Assembly: GCF_000422745.1 (NCBI RefSeq)
Contig: NZ_AUGQ01000002.1
Span: forward strand, 1 to 64,000
Direction: 5' to 3'
Length of the DNA stretch: 64,000 bases
DNA from: Microbacterium gubbeenense DSM 15944
Lineage (GTDB): Bacteria; Actinomycetota; Actinomycetes; Actinomycetales; Microbacteriaceae
Position 1 is the stretch's first letter, and each line of letters begins with the position of its first letter. Below, piece by piece: positions 21,959 to 31,851 of this stretch. The translations under genes and the position numbers were made by a program. Below the pieces are notes generated by a model. It was not told the origin of the DNA. It made no database searches and worked only from the letters and a program-made list of their open reading frames with translations.

Positions 21959-22342
21959 TTACGCGGCCTTCGGCGCGTTGACGTCGGAGGGCAGAGCGCC
22001 CTTCGCGACCTCGACCAGCGCGGCGAACGTGGCGGCGTCGTTCGTCGCCAGCTCGGAGAGCATGCGACGGTCGACCTCGACACCGGCCAGGTTCAGACCC
22101 TGGATGAAACGGTTGTACGTGAGACCGTTCGCGCGGGCGCCAGCGTTGATGCGCTGGATCCACAGGCGACGGAAGTCGCCCTTGCGCTTGCGACGGTCGC
22201 GGTAGGCGTAGACGAGCGAGTGAGTGACCTGCTCCTTGGCCTTGCGGTACAGACGCGAACGCTGGCCACGGTAGCCCGAGGCACGCTCGAGGATGACGCG
22301 ACGCTTCTTGTGCGCGTTTACTGCGCGCTTAACTCTTGCCAT
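21959..22342 (-). CDS. rplT: 50S ribosomal protein L20
   Basis: 127 residues beginning [26 protein letters not shown], the invariant L20 N-terminus. Very basic rRNA-binding first half, globular second half with [19 protein letters not shown]. Needed for early 50S assembly. Last gene of infC-rpmI-rplT. Confidence 0.98.
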   Translation of the reverse strand: MARVKRAVNAHKKRRVILERASGYRGQRSRLYRKAKEQVTHSLVYAYRDRRKRKGDFRRLWIQRINAGARANGLTYNRFIQGLNLAGVEVDRRMLSELATNDAATFAALVEVAKGALPSDVNAPKAA

Positions 22343-22380
22343 GACTTTTTTTCCTTAACGCGTAACGAGATTCGAGCGGC

Positions 22381-22575
22381 TCAGCGGGCGAGGAGCTTCT
22401 TGATGGCCTTCACGTCGTTGCTCGAGACGATCTGGTCCTGGTTCAGACGACGGGTGCGACGGCTCGACTTGTGCTCGAGGTTGTGTCGCATGCCCGCGCG
22501 CTGCTTCTTGAGCTTGCCGCTGCCGGTGATCTTGAAGCGCTTCTTGGCGCCCGAGTGGGTCTTCTGCTTCGGCAT
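22381..22575 (-). CDS. rpmI: 50S ribosomal protein L35
   Basis: 64 residues starting [21 protein letters not shown], with [14 protein letters not shown], the standard L35 sequence. ATG at 22575 has AAGGAAAG 7 nt upstream; a longer frame to 22602 is rejected. Lies between infC and rplT. Confidence 0.98.
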   Translation of the reverse strand: MPKQKTHSGAKKRFKITGSGKLKKQRAGMRHNLEHKSSRRTRRLNQDQIVSSNDVKAIKKLLAR

Positions 22576-22653
22576 TGTTCTTTCCTTGACGTGTGCGCCC
22601 ATCGGGGCGACGTGGGGCGACCCGCCTCGCGGCGGGAAGACATATGGGTGTGA

Positions 22654-23259
<606 letters not shown>

Positions 23260-23531
23260 GCGGTACTCCTAATGGTGCGGTAGTCGGTGAGCCACCGTCG
23301 CACGAAGATCGCGCCACGGGCGGGAGAAATCATCACCATCCACCCGTGCGAGACGCAGGTTCGCGCGCGCACCACCCATCGAGCAAGCCTGTGACTCGCC
23401 CCAACCCGCCTGTCGGCGAGCGGAGTGTTACGTGACCCGGTAGCCTGGAACGGCAAGCGCGGGTGGGATGAAGATCCTCTTTCGTCCGGAATCACTTCCG
23501 GAGCCCGAAGCAGTCTAACAGAAAGACATTG

Positions 23532-23945
23532 ATGAGCACCACCTCCGGCGAGCACGCCTATTCCTTCGACTCCGACCGCATGGCGAAGTGGGAGGCGAAC
23601 GAGCAGGCCGCGGCCGCCACGGACGCCGCTCGCGACATCGCCGACGTGGCCGCCGTCGAGGTCATCTCGACAAGCTGCGTTCACCTGATGAGCGCCGCCG
23701 CGGTCAAGCTCGGCCTCGGCGAAGAGGGCCAGGCCGACGAGTGGGTCGACCTCGATGAGGCCCGCAAGCTCATCAACGCGCTCGCGGGTCTCGTGACCAC
23801 CGCGGCCCCGGAGATCAGCGACATGCACGCTCGTCCGATCCGCGATGGGCTGCGCTCCCTGCAGTTGCGGTTCCGCGAGATCTCGCCCATCCCGGATGCG
23901 CACGGCAAGGGCCCCGGCGAGAAGTACACGGGCCCGGTCAGCTGA
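23532..23945 (+). CDS. DUF1844 domain-containing protein
   Basis: 137 residues. The core AAVEVISTSCVHLMSAAAVKLGLGEEG...DLDEARKLINALAGL is the DUF1844 pattern, a small helical protein of unknown function usually encoded beside infC in actinobacteria. Start ATG at 23532 is preferred over the overlapping TTG at 23529. Divergent from infC, with a 272 bp spacer that shows no other gene. Confidence 0.85.
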   Translation: MSTTSGEHAYSFDSDRMAKWEANEQAAAATDAARDIADVAAVEVISTSCVHLMSAAAVKLGLGEEGQADEWVDLDEARKLINALAGLVTTAAPEISDMHARPIRDGLRSLQLRFREISPIPDAHGKGPGEKYTGPVS

Positions 23946-23960
23946 CCGGAACGGGCCTCG

Positions 23961-24776
23961 TCACGACTCGATGCGCACCTGCATCGAGTCGACGAGGACC
24001 GCGATGCGATCCTCCGCCGCCCACCGCTTCGCGAGGCGGCCGAGGATCGTGTCGAGCTCAGCGCGCTCGAGCCCGGCCACCAGCGTGAGCGTGACGATCA
24101 GCTCCGGACCATGCAGGCGCGCCTCCGGGTCGCCGGCAGAGATCGCGATGTCCTGAACCGCGAGCTCCGATCCGATCGACCGGTGGAACGCTTCGGCGAC
24201 CTCGGTGCTCAGCCACGACGGCTCCCAGGGCTGTTCCTGCGCGATCGCCCAGATCGCCGGTCGGCGCACGACGAACTCGGTGGGGCTCGTCGGGTCGAGG
24301 ACGATGAGGTCGGTGTCCTCCCCCGCGGCGGCGAGAGCCGCACGCGTGCCCACTACCGGAATCGGCCTCGCGAGCGGGTTCCACGCGCGCATCGTGTCGA
24401 CGCTCGTGAAGGCCGGAAGCACCTTGCGGCCGTCGGGAGCCGCGACCGTCACGATCGACAGCTCCTGGGTCTTGTCGACGGCGAGGCCCGTGGGGCCGAC
24501 GCCCTCGTCGCCCTTCTCCGCGATGAGCGGCACGAGCACGCGCGCGCGGCGCAGGGCGTTGACGACGCCCTCGCCTCCGCCGGATCCTTCCCGGAAGTCG
24601 ACGAGCGCGGCCAGCAGCGCGGGATCTGCGGATCCGTCGTCGCCCGCGGCCGGGTTCGGCTGGAACGCGCGACCCTCCCAGGCCTGCCCCGCGGAATCCG
24701 CGGTGTTACCGCTCAGGTGGGCGGGAAGGCGCGGCTGCGCGCCCTCCGCACCCGATCCGTCACTGTGCGGCGACAT
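23961..24776 (-). CDS. SseB family protein
   Basis: 271 residues with an Ala/Gly/Pro-rich N-terminus and a central SseB-type domain ([29 protein letters not shown]). Function in actinobacteria is unknown. Its start overlaps the 3' end of priA by 17 bp, so it is co-transcribed with the histidine gene. Convergent with the DUF1844 gene. Confidence 0.8.
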   Translation of the reverse strand: MSPHSDGSGAEGAQPRLPAHLSGNTADSAGQAWEGRAFQPNPAAGDDGSADPALLAALVDFREGSGGGEGVVNALRRARVLVPLIAEKGDEGVGPTGLAVDKTQELSIVTVAAPDGRKVLPAFTSVDTMRAWNPLARPIPVVGTRAALAAAGEDTDLIVLDPTSPTEFVVRRPAIWAIAQEQPWEPSWLSTEVAEAFHRSIGSELAVQDIAISAGDPEARLHGPELIVTLTLVAGLERAELDTILGRLAKRWAAEDRIAVLVDSMQVRIES

Positions 24777-25506
24777 CCAGCGCCTCGGCGAGCGTGAACG
24801 CGCCCGCGTAGAGCGCCTTGCCGACGATCGCGCCCTCGACGCCGTGCGGCACGAGCTCGCGCAGGGCGGCGATGTCGTCCAGGCTCGAGATTCCGCCGGA
24901 AGCGACGACCGGGCGATCGGTGCGCTCGGTCATCTGGCGGAGCAGGTCGAGGTTCGGCCCCTTGAGGGTGCCGTCCTTCGTGACATCGGTGACGACATAG
25001 CGGGGGCAGCCGGCCTGCTCGAGCCGCTCGAGAACGTCCCAGAGGTCGCCGCCCTCCTTCGTCCAGCCTCGAGCTGCGAGCGTCGTGCCGCGCACGTCGA
25101 GGCCGACGGCGATCGCCTCGCCGTATCGGGCGATGACGGCAGCCGTCCAGTCGGGGTTCTCGAGCGCCGCGGTGCCGAGGTTGACGCGCTCGGCGCCGGA
25201 GGCCAGGGCAGCCTCGAGCGAGGCGTCATCGCGGATGCCGCCCGAGATCTCGACGCTCACGCCCTTCATGTGCTTGATGACCTTGCGCAGAATCGCGGTG
25301 TTGTTGCCGCGCCCGAACGCCGCGTCGAGGTCGACCAGGTGCAACCATTCACCGCCCTGGTCGCGCCACTGCTCGGCGGCCTCGATCGGGTCGCCGTAGC
25401 TCGTCTCGGAGCCGGCCTCGCCCTGCGTGAGGCGTACGGCTTTGCCGTCTGCCACGTCAACGGCGGGCAGCAGGGTCAGTTTGGGGGTCGAAGCGAAGTC
25501 GTTCAT
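24760..25506 (-). CDS. priA: bifunctional phosphoribosyl isomerase (HisA/TrpF, PriA)
   Basis: 248-residue TIM barrel. Catalytic aspartates are in [15 protein letters not shown] (N-terminal) and [15 protein letters not shown]; the phosphate loop is VVASGGISS. Isomerises ProFAR in histidine synthesis; in actinobacteria the same enzyme also serves as TrpF for tryptophan. ATG at 25506 has GGAG close upstream. Separated from hisH by 82 bp that contains a TAGCGT -10-like box (25554-25559) and a short leader hairpin, so it may have its own promoter. Confidence 0.93.
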   Translation of the reverse strand: MNDFASTPKLTLLPAVDVADGKAVRLTQGEAGSETSYGDPIEAAEQWRDQGGEWLHLVDLDAAFGRGNNTAILRKVIKHMKGVSVEISGGIRDDASLEAALASGAERVNLGTAALENPDWTAAVIARYGEAIAVGLDVRGTTLAARGWTKEGGDLWDVLERLEQAGCPRYVVTDVTKDGTLKGPNLDLLRQMTERTDRPVVASGGISSLDDIAALRELVPHGVEGAIVGKALYAGAFTLAEALDVAAQ

Positions 25507-25588
25507 GTCTCCAGATCGGCTGCGGGGACCTCCCGCAGACCACACAACTGACAACGCTAGCCGTCGCCGACCGTTCCGCCCAACTCGC

Positions 25589-26233
25589 CTACGCCACGAG
25601 GGTGCCGAGCCAGTTGCGCAGAACCGCGATGCCCGCGTCGCCAGACTTCTCGGGGTGGAACTGCGTCGCCGTCAGCGGCCCGTTCTCGACCGCCGCGATG
25701 AAGCGCGATCCGTGCGTCGACCAGGTGACCGACGGGATGGGGAACGGCGGCTGCACGTCGAGCGTCCACTCCTGCGCGGCGTACGAGTGCACGAAGTAGA
25801 AGCGCTCGGACTCGAGGCCGGCGAACAGGCGCGACCCCTGCCCGACCTCGAGCGAGCTCCAGCCCATGTGCGGGATGACCGGCGCATCGAGCGGCCGGAC
25901 CACGCCCGGCCATTCGCCGAGCCCCTCGGTATCGACTCCGCGCTCGATGCCGCGCTCGAACATCACCTGCATGCCGACGCAGATGCCGAGCACGGCCCGG
26001 CCGCCGGCCAGGCGACGCTCGATGAGCTCGCCGCCTCGGATCGATTCGAGCTGTTCCATCACGGCGCTGAACGCTCCCACGCCGGGCACGAGCAGCCCAT
26101 CCGCCTCGGCGACGAGCGCGCGATCGCGGGTGAGGCGCACGTCGGCGCCGGCCTTCTCGAGCGCTTTGACCGCCGAGTGGACGTTGCCCGAACCGTAATC
26201 GAGCACAGCGACCAAGGGCCGCTCGGATGCCAT
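25589..26233 (-). CDS. hisH: imidazole glycerol phosphate synthase glutaminase subunit
   Basis: 214 residues, class I amidotransferase. Catalytic cysteine in [12 protein letters not shown] near residue 86; histidine and glutamate in [11 protein letters not shown] near 194. Releases ammonia for HisF, which is not in this window. The ATG overlaps the hisB stop by one base. Confidence 0.96.
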   Translation of the reverse strand: MASERPLVAVLDYGSGNVHSAVKALEKAGADVRLTRDRALVAEADGLLVPGVGAFSAVMEQLESIRGGELIERRLAGGRAVLGICVGMQVMFERGIERGVDTEGLGEWPGVVRPLDAPVIPHMGWSSLEVGQGSRLFAGLESERFYFVHSYAAQEWTLDVQPPFPIPSVTWSTHGSRFIAAVENGPLTATQFHPEKSGDAGIAVLRNWLGTLVA

Positions 26234-26838
26234 CAGAGGGCGCCCTTGGTCGACGGCACGCCGACGACGAGCGGGTCGAGCGACTTCGCCTGACGGAACG
26301 CACGCGCGAACGCCTTGAACTCAGCCTCGGCGATGTGGTGCGGATCGCGGCCGCCGAGGACGTTCACGTGCACCGTGAGGCCGGCGTGGAACGTGATCGC
26401 CTCGAAGGCGTGGCGCACCATCGACCCCGTGAAGTGTCCGCCGATGAGGTGCATCTCGAACCCCGCCGGCTCGCCGGTGTGCACGAGGTAGGGACGGCCC
26501 GAGATGTCGACGACCGCCTGCGCAAGCGCCTCGTCGAGCGGCACGAGGGCATCGCCGTAGCGCGAGATGCCGGTCTTGTCTCCGAGTGCCTCGCGGATCG
26601 CCTGACCGAGCACGATCGCGGTGTCTTCGACCGTGTGATGCACGTCGATGTGCGTGTCGCCCGTCGCCTTCACGCGCAGGTCGGTCAGCGAGTGCTTCGC
26701 GAACGCCGTGAGCATGTGGTCGAAGAAGGGCACGGACGTGTCGATGGAGCTCGAGCCGGTGCCGTCGAGGTCGAGCTCGAGCTCGATCGACGATTCGCTC
26801 GTCGTGCGGGTGCGGGACGCGATGCGGGCGTTGGTCAT
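26233..26838 (-). CDS. hisB: imidazoleglycerol-phosphate dehydratase
   Basis: 201 residues. Metal-binding histidine clusters [15 protein letters not shown] and [20 protein letters not shown] are the two IGPD signatures. Dehydrates IGP to imidazole acetol phosphate. A monofunctional enzyme, without the phosphatase domain of the enterobacterial fusion. 9 bp after hisC. Confidence 0.97.
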   Translation of the reverse strand: MTNARIASRTRTTSESSIELELDLDGTGSSSIDTSVPFFDHMLTAFAKHSLTDLRVKATGDTHIDVHHTVEDTAIVLGQAIREALGDKTGISRYGDALVPLDEALAQAVVDISGRPYLVHTGEPAGFEMHLIGGHFTGSMVRHAFEAITFHAGLTVHVNVLGGRDPHHIAEAEFKAFARAFRQAKSLDPLVVGVPSTKGAL

Positions 26839-26847
26839 AGCTCGATC

Positions 26848-27930
26848 CTATTCGTCGCCGATGCGGGCGAGTGCGTCGAGGAACGCGCTCGTCTCGTCTT
26901 CCGTTCCCGCCGACACGCGCAGGTGCCCCGGGATTCCGACGTCGCGCACGAGGACCCCGCGCTCGTACAGGCGCCGCCACGTGTCGTGCGGATCGTCGAC
27001 CCCGCCGAAGAGCACGAAGTTGCTGCCCGACGGGTACGGGTCGTAGCCGAGTGCCTCGAGCGTCGCGGAGATGCGGTCGCGCTGCACGACGATCTCGTCG
27101 ACGGTGCGCAGCATCTCATCGCTGTGCCGAAGGGCCGCCGTCGCGGCCGCCTGCGTGATGGCGCTCAGGTGATACGGGAGGCGCACGAGGCGAAGAGCGT
27201 CGACGACCGCGGCGTCTGCGGCGAGATAGCCGACGCGCGCGCCCGCGAAAGCGAACGCCTTGCTCATGGTTCGCGAGACGACGAGGCGCTCCCGGCCGGG
27301 CAGGAGCGTCAGCGCCGATGCGCCGTCGTCGGGCGAGAACTCGAAGTAGGCCTCGTCGACGATCACGATGCCGCGACTGGCCTCGTACACGGCCTCGACC
27401 ACGTCGAGCGAGAGCGCCGTGCCCGTGGGGTTATTGGGCGTGCAGAGGAAGACGACGTCCGGATCGGCTTCGCGCACCTGACGCGCCGCATCCTCGGGAT
27501 CGAGCTCGAAGCGCGGGCCGCGCGTGCCGGCGATCCATTCGGAGCCCACGCCGCGCACGAGAAGCGGGTACATCGAGTAGGTCGGGGCGAAGCCCATGGC
27601 CGTGCGGCCGGGGCCGCCGAACGCCTGCAGGACGTGTTGCAGAACCTCGTTCGAGCCGTTCGCGGCCCACACCTGGTCAGCTTCGATTCCGTGCCCGAGA
27701 TACTCGGCGAACGCCTCTCGCAGCTCGACGAACTCGCGGTCGGGATAGCGGTTGAGCCCGGAGATCGACTTGGCGACCGATTCGGCGATGTCGTCGGCGA
27801 CATCGGCGGGAACCGGATGGGTGTTCTCGTTCACGTTCAGCGCCACGGCGAGCGGCTCTTGCGGAGCGCCGTAGGGCTTCTGACCACGCAGGTCGTCTCT
27901 GAGGGGCAGGTCTTCGAGTCTCACCGTCAC
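26848..27930 (-). CDS. hisC: histidinol-phosphate transaminase
   Basis: 360 residues, class I/II PLP aminotransferase. The Schiff-base lysine is in VVSRTMSKAFAFAGARVGYL, and CTPNNPTGTA and VDEAYFEF supply PLP contacts. First gene of the hisC-B-H(-priA-sseB) series; hisD is not in front of it here. The GTG start at 27930 lies 7 nt after a TAGAAT box. Confidence 0.95.
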   Translation of the reverse strand: MTVRLEDLPLRDDLRGQKPYGAPQEPLAVALNVNENTHPVPADVADDIAESVAKSISGLNRYPDREFVELREAFAEYLGHGIEADQVWAANGSNEVLQHVLQAFGGPGRTAMGFAPTYSMYPLLVRGVGSEWIAGTRGPRFELDPEDAARQVREADPDVVFLCTPNNPTGTALSLDVVEAVYEASRGIVIVDEAYFEFSPDDGASALTLLPGRERLVVSRTMSKAFAFAGARVGYLAADAAVVDALRLVRLPYHLSAITQAAATAALRHSDEMLRTVDEIVVQRDRISATLEALGYDPYPSGSNFVLFGGVDDPHDTWRRLYERGVLVRDVGIPGHLRVSAGTEDETSAFLDALARIGDE

Positions 27931-27937
27931 GCACCCG

Positions 27938-27943
27938 ATTCTA
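27938..27943 (-). promoter_or_regulatory. -10 box of hisC (leaderless)
   Basis: TAGAAT on the minus strand, 7 nt before the hisC GTG, gives a leaderless transcript. No strong -35 seen. Confidence 0.5.
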
Positions 27944-27958
27944 CGGCCCCGCCAGAAG

Positions 27959-28330
27959 TCAGAGACCGCTCGAGTACTGGGCCGGGATCGCGATGCGGTC
28001 GCCGGCGTCGACGGCCGAGTTCGACAGCACGTTGAGCGAGATGATCTCGCTCACAACGTCGCGCGGGTCGGCCTCGGGTGCCACCCGCTCGGCGATGCCC
28101 CACAGCGAGTCGCCGGGCATGACCGTGACGGACTGGAAGGTGCCCGACGGAGCGCCGGCGTCGTTGGAGCCGAGCGCCGCGCCGCCCGCAAAAGTGCCGA
28201 TCGCTATGCCGGCGATGACGGGAAGCGCTGCGAGTGCTGCGAGAACCCGCCGACCGCGAGTCGTCAGACGCAGGCGGGTGCGGGAAGTCGCGATGTGCGG
28301 ACCGGGTGCCGCGAGGGTGACCGTGCTCAT
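27959..28330 (-). CDS. LysM-domain protein next to lexA; probable SOS cell-division factor
   Basis: 123 residues. Short cytoplasmic head, one signal/anchor helix (~29-50, VLAALAALPVIAGIAIGTFAGG), then a LysM peptidoglycan-binding domain (~66-118, QSVTVMPGDSLWGIAERVAPEADPRDVVSEIISLN). No catalytic domain is fused. The architecture and divergence from lexA match YneA of Bacillus and the lexA-linked LysM wall protein ChiZ (Rv2719c) of mycobacteria, which slow division after DNA damage. The operator in its promoter supports SOS control; the function is inferred. Confidence 0.8.
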   Translation of the reverse strand: MSTVTLAAPGPHIATSRTRLRLTTRGRRVLAALAALPVIAGIAIGTFAGGAALGSNDAGAPSGTFQSVTVMPGDSLWGIAERVAPEADPRDVVSEIISLNVLSNSAVDAGDRIAIPAQYSSGL

Positions 28331-28360
28331 CAGATGCCCTTCTCTCGTAGTGATGTTCCG

Positions 28361-28390
28361 AATCTATCTTCGAATGTTCGAATGTGTCAA
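28361..28390 (-). promoter_or_regulatory. promoter of the LysM gene with embedded LexA-type palindrome
   Basis: Minus strand: -35 TTGACA (28385-28390), 18 bp spacer, -10 TAGATT (28361-28366). The spacer holds TTCGAACATTCGAA (28369-28382), two TTCGAA half-sites around CA. It resembles, but does not exactly match, the actinobacterial SOS box TCGAAC-n4-GTTCGA. A third TTCGAA is at 28398-28403. A repressor here would block the promoter directly. Confidence 0.6.
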
Positions 28391-28529
28391 GCGCTCATTC
28401 GAAACGACGCGATGCGGTCTCGCGACACACTCGAACAAACCTCCCGAAGATCGCACCGCTTCCGGTAACGTTCCTCGTGACGGGTTCCACCCCACCAAGA
28501 ACCACTGACATTCGAAGAGGAGCGAGCGG

Positions 28530-29213
28530 ATGAGCGCCGATATCACCCCGCAGACCCGCCCGAAGGGGCGCCGCCGCAAGAGCCTGAGCGAGAAGCAGAT
28601 CGCGATCCTCGAGGTCATCCAGCATTCGATTCAGGTCAACGGCTACCCGCCGAGCATGCGCGAGATCGGCGACGCCGTCGGCCTCAAGTCGCTGTCGAGC
28701 GTGACCCACCAGCTCGGTCAGCTCGAGCTGAGCGGCTACCTGCGCCGCGACCCCGGCAAGACGCGCGCCATGGAGGTACTCGTCGATCTGCCCGGCTCGT
28801 CGACCGAGAATCCCGCGGATTCGGCGCCCTCTGTGGGCGATGCGGCGATGGTGCCGCTCGTCGGCCGGATCGCTGCGGGCACCCCGATCATGGCTCAGCA
28901 GCAGATCGAAGAGATCTTCCCGCTTCCCCGCCAGCTCGTCGGGAACGGCGAGCTGTTCATGCTCAAGGTCTCCGGCGATTCGATGATCGACGCGGCCATC
29001 TGCGATGGCGACTGGGTCGTCGTGCGCACTCAGAACACGGCGGAGAACGGCGAGATCGTCGCCGCGATGCTCGACGGCGAGGCCACGGTGAAGACGTTCC
29101 GCAAGCGCGACGGCCACGTGTGGCTTCTGCCTCGGAACTCGGCGTTCGAGCCGATCCTCGGCGACGAGGCGGTCGTGCTGGGGCGCATCGTCGCGGTCAT
29201 GCGCGCCGTCTGA
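28530..29213 (+). CDS. lexA: transcriptional repressor LexA
   Basis: 227 residues. Winged-helix DNA-binding domain ([33 protein letters not shown]...) and C-terminal S24 peptidase domain. Self-cleavage site Ala116-Gly117 in GRIAAGTP; catalytic Ser151 (SGDSM) and Lys188 (ATVKTF), with the expected spacing of 37. RecA-stimulated self-cleavage switches on the SOS genes. Divergent from the LysM gene. Confidence 0.97.
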   Translation: MSADITPQTRPKGRRRKSLSEKQIAILEVIQHSIQVNGYPPSMREIGDAVGLKSLSSVTHQLGQLELSGYLRRDPGKTRAMEVLVDLPGSSTENPADSAPSVGDAAMVPLVGRIAAGTPIMAQQQIEEIFPLPRQLVGNGELFMLKVSGDSMIDAAICDGDWVVVRTQNTAENGEIVAAMLDGEATVKTFRKRDGHVWLLPRNSAFEPILGDEAVVLGRIVAVMRAV

Positions 29214-29253
29214 CCGACGCGCCGATGGCGTCGCACGTCTGATTCTGTGCGGC

Positions 29254-29259
29254 TAGCGT
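29254..29259 (+). promoter_or_regulatory. -10 box of the S9 peptidase gene (leaderless)
   Basis: TAGCGT ends 6 nt before the ATG at 29266, the spacing of leaderless actinobacterial transcripts. No clear -35. Confidence 0.45.
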
Positions 29260-29265
29260 GGGCAT

Positions 29266-31245
29266 ATGGCTTCCATCGACCGTCGTGCCTTCGGATCCTG
29301 GCCCTCGTCCATCCGCCCTGAGGACATGCCCGCGGGCTCTTTGCGCCTCGACCTCGCACGCTTCGTCGGTGACGACTACTGGTGGGCGGAGTCCGTGCCG
29401 TCTCAGAAGGGCCGCACGGCGATCCTTCGCTCCAGCGGCGACCCCGTGCTGCCGGCGCCGTGGAGCGCGCGCTCCCGAGTGCACGAGTACGGCGGCGGTG
29501 CGTGGACGCTGCTCGACGACGAACGATTCGCGTTCGTCGAGCAGTCGGACCAGCGCGTGTACATCTCGTCGGCGGGCTCCGATCCCGCTCCCCTGACCCC
29601 GGCGGATCCGCGCTTCGCGCACGGCGATCTCGTGTGGGCCGAAGGCGAGCTGTGGGCGGTGCGGGAGACGCACGTCGGGCCGCACGAGACGCCGATCCGC
29701 GAGATCGTTCGGATCCCCCTCGACGCGTCCGGGGCGAACGACGGGTCGGCCGTCGTGAGCGTCGTCTCCGGATCCGACTTCCTCGCCTATCCCACCCCGC
29801 GCGCAGGGCGGATCGCGTGGATCGCCTGGGACCACCCCGACATGCCCTGGGACGCCTCGGAGCTGCGCGTGGGAACCCTCGAGGACGGCCGCGTGCGCGA
29901 ATGGACCCGCATCGCGGGCGGACGCGAGGCCAGCCGGGGCGAGAACGTGTCGGCGCTGCAGCCCGAGTGGGCGGGCGAGGACGAGCTGCTGTTCGTGCAG
30001 GATCCGCCGACGACCGCGGCGCGGGCCGACAGGACCTGGACGCAGCGCTGGAACCTCTTCCACGTGCGCTTCGATGATGGGCTCGCGCACGCGGCAGCCG
30101 AACCCGTCTATGCCGTCGACGGCGACACCGGCGGCCCGCTCTGGAGCCTCGGAGCCCGCTGGTACGCGGCGCTCGACGACGGCAACGTGCTCGCCGTCGT
30201 GACCGAGGGCCGTTCGCGGCTGATGCTCATCGAACCGGTCTCGGGCAGCGTCGCGGAGCTGGAGACGCCGCTCACCGGGGACATCCACATCCAGGCCGTG
30301 CGCGGCAGGCGGGCACTCCTGACGGGCGCCGGCGCCGAGGTGCCGGGCGGCCTGTGGGAGCTCGACGTGTCGGCGCGCTCGCTCCGGGCGGTGCGCGGCG
30401 GCGAGGTCGATCTGACCTCCCGCGTGCACTCCGTCGCGGTGCCGATGACCTTCCCCGGCCCCCTCGGCCCGGTGCATACGTTCTTCTATCCGCCGACGAA
30501 CGGGGCCCTCGGCGGGCTCGACGGCGAGTTGCCGCCCGTGCTCGTGCTCGTGCACGGCGGGCCGACCGGTCACGTCACCGGCGATCTGTCGCAGAACTCC
30601 TCGTACTTCACGAGCCGCGGCATCGGCGTGCTCGATGTGAACTACGGCGGATCGTCCGGCTACGGTCGCGCGTACCGCGAGCGGCTCAACGGCGCATGGG
30701 GCCTCGTCGACGTGCAGGACGTCGCCGCAGCCGCGCAGGGCCTCGTCGCGAAGGGCCTCGCGGATCCGAAGCGCCTCGCCATCAAGGGCGGATCCGCGGG
30801 CGGGTGGACCGTACTGTGCGCGCTGGCCGACACCGACGTGTTCTCCGCCGGAATCAGCCGCTACGGCGTCGCAGACCTGCGCATGCTGCTCGCCGAGACT
30901 CACGACTTCGAGGCCCGCTACCTCGATGGCCTCGTGGGGCCGATGCCCGAGGCCGAGGCCGACTACATCGAGCGGTCGCCGCTGACGCATCCGGAGAAGC
31001 TCCGCACGCCGCTGCTGATCCTGCAGGGAACCGAGGATCCGGTGGTGCCGCCGTCGCAGTCGGAGGCACTGCGCGACGCGCTCGCGGCGAACAGCGTGCC
31101 GCACGCCTACCTGAAGTTCGAGGGCGAGAGCCACGGGTTCCGCCGCGCCGAGACGATCATCGCGTGCTTCGCGAACGAGCTCGCCTTCCTTGGTCAGGTG
31201 CTCGGCTTCGAGCCCCCCGGCGTCGCCGCGATCGAGCTCTCCTAG
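29266..31245 (+). CDS. S9 family prolyl-oligopeptidase-type peptidase
   Basis: 659 residues: an N-terminal beta-propeller-like part (~1-390) and a C-terminal alpha/beta hydrolase domain. Catalytic serine in KGGSAGGWT (about residue 510), aspartate in GTEDPVVPP (about 590) and histidine in GESHGF (about 623). Likely a cytoplasmic dipeptidyl aminopeptidase/acylaminoacyl peptidase; no signal peptide. Its stop is 3 bp before the GTG of the phosphopantetheinyl transferase gene, so the two probably form one transcript. Substrate unknown. Confidence 0.9.
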   Translation: MASIDRRAFGSWPSSIRPEDMPAGSLRLDLARFVGDDYWWAESVPSQKGRTAILRSSGDPVLPAPWSARSRVHEYGGGAWTLLDDERFAFVEQSDQRVYISSAGSDPAPLTPADPRFAHGDLVWAEGELWAVRETHVGPHETPIREIVRIPLDASGANDGSAVVSVVSGSDFLAYPTPRAGRIAWIAWDHPDMPWDASELRVGTLEDGRVREWTRIAGGREASRGENVSALQPEWAGEDELLFVQDPPTTAARADRTWTQRWNLFHVRFDDGLAHAAAEPVYAVDGDTGGPLWSLGARWYAALDDGNVLAVVTEGRSRLMLIEPVSGSVAELETPLTGDIHIQAVRGRRALLTGAGAEVPGGLWELDVSARSLRAVRGGEVDLTSRVHSVAVPMTFPGPLGPVHTFFYPPTNGALGGLDGELPPVLVLVHGGPTGHVTGDLSQNSSYFTSRGIGVLDVNYGGSSGYGRAYRERLNGAWGLVDVQDVAAAAQGLVAKGLADPKRLAIKGGSAGGWTVLCALADTDVFSAGISRYGVADLRMLLAETHDFEARYLDGLVGPMPEAEADYIERSPLTHPEKLRTPLLILQGTEDPVVPPSQSEALRDALAANSVPHAYLKFEGESHGFRRAETIIACFANELAFLGQVLGFEPPGVAAIELS

Positions 31246-31248
31246 GGC

Positions 31249-31845
31249 GTGTCGGTCCGGCGACTGCGCGCGGGCGACGCGGTCGTCGCGTTCGCGGATG
31301 CCGCGGGCTCCTCCGGCGATGCGAGCGGGTTGAGCGAGACGGACCAGCGCCGCGCCGCGGCCCTCGTCGGGATCCGTCGCGCGCGATTCCTCGTGGGGCG
31401 CAGTCTGATCCGGTCCTTGATCGGCGAGCTCGCGCCGGGCAGCGACGCGGCGGTCATCGCGCGCTGCCCGCGCTGCGGGGGCGATCATGGCCCCGTCCGC
31501 GCCGTGGGCGCGCCCGTGAGCATCAGCGTGAGCTACGCGGGATCCGTCGTCGCCGTCGCCGCGACGCGCGGGCCGCGCGCCGTCGGCATCGACATAGAGC
31601 GCGGCGAGCCGCGCGCCCTGGTCGAGGGCCTCGAGCGGGTCTTCCGCACGCCGCCGACGCGCCGCCGGTGGACCGAGTTCGAAGCCGTCGTCAAGGCGGA
31701 TGGCCGCGGGCTCGCGGTGCCGCCCGACGCGGTCAGATTCGAGCCCCGGGGAGAGAGCGCACTCGCCCATCTGGCAGACGCGCGCTACCGCGTGGACGCG
31801 CTCGACGCTCCGACCGGGTACACGGCCTCGATCGCCGTCGATTGA
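31249..31845 (+). CDS. 4'-phosphopantetheinyl transferase superfamily protein
   Basis: 198 residues. Sfp-type signatures VGIDIERGE (metal-binding Asp/Glu, near residue 120) and WTEFEAVVKADGRGL (near 141-155) are present; R-x-x-F-L-V-G-R-S-L-I-R near residue 45 is typical of the N-terminal half. Transfers phosphopantetheine from CoA to carrier-protein serines. The nearby Pls/PosA-like synthetase has exactly one carrier domain, so this enzyme is the probable activator. Convergent with the M1 peptidase gene, 6 bp between stops. GTG start at 31249. Confidence 0.82.
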   Translation: MSVRRLRAGDAVVAFADAAGSSGDASGLSETDQRRAAALVGIRRARFLVGRSLIRSLIGELAPGSDAAVIARCPRCGGDHGPVRAVGAPVSISVSYAGSVVAVAATRGPRAVGIDIERGEPRALVEGLERVFRTPPTRRRWTEFEAVVKADGRGLAVPPDAVRFEPRGESALAHLADARYRVDALDAPTGYTASIAVD

Positions 31846-31851
31846 ATCACG

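Noticed and set aside
28331..28529. A second canonical LexA box controlling lexA itself
   Set aside because: Only single TTCGAA or TCGAAC half-sites occur nearer to lexA; no properly spaced pair was seen.
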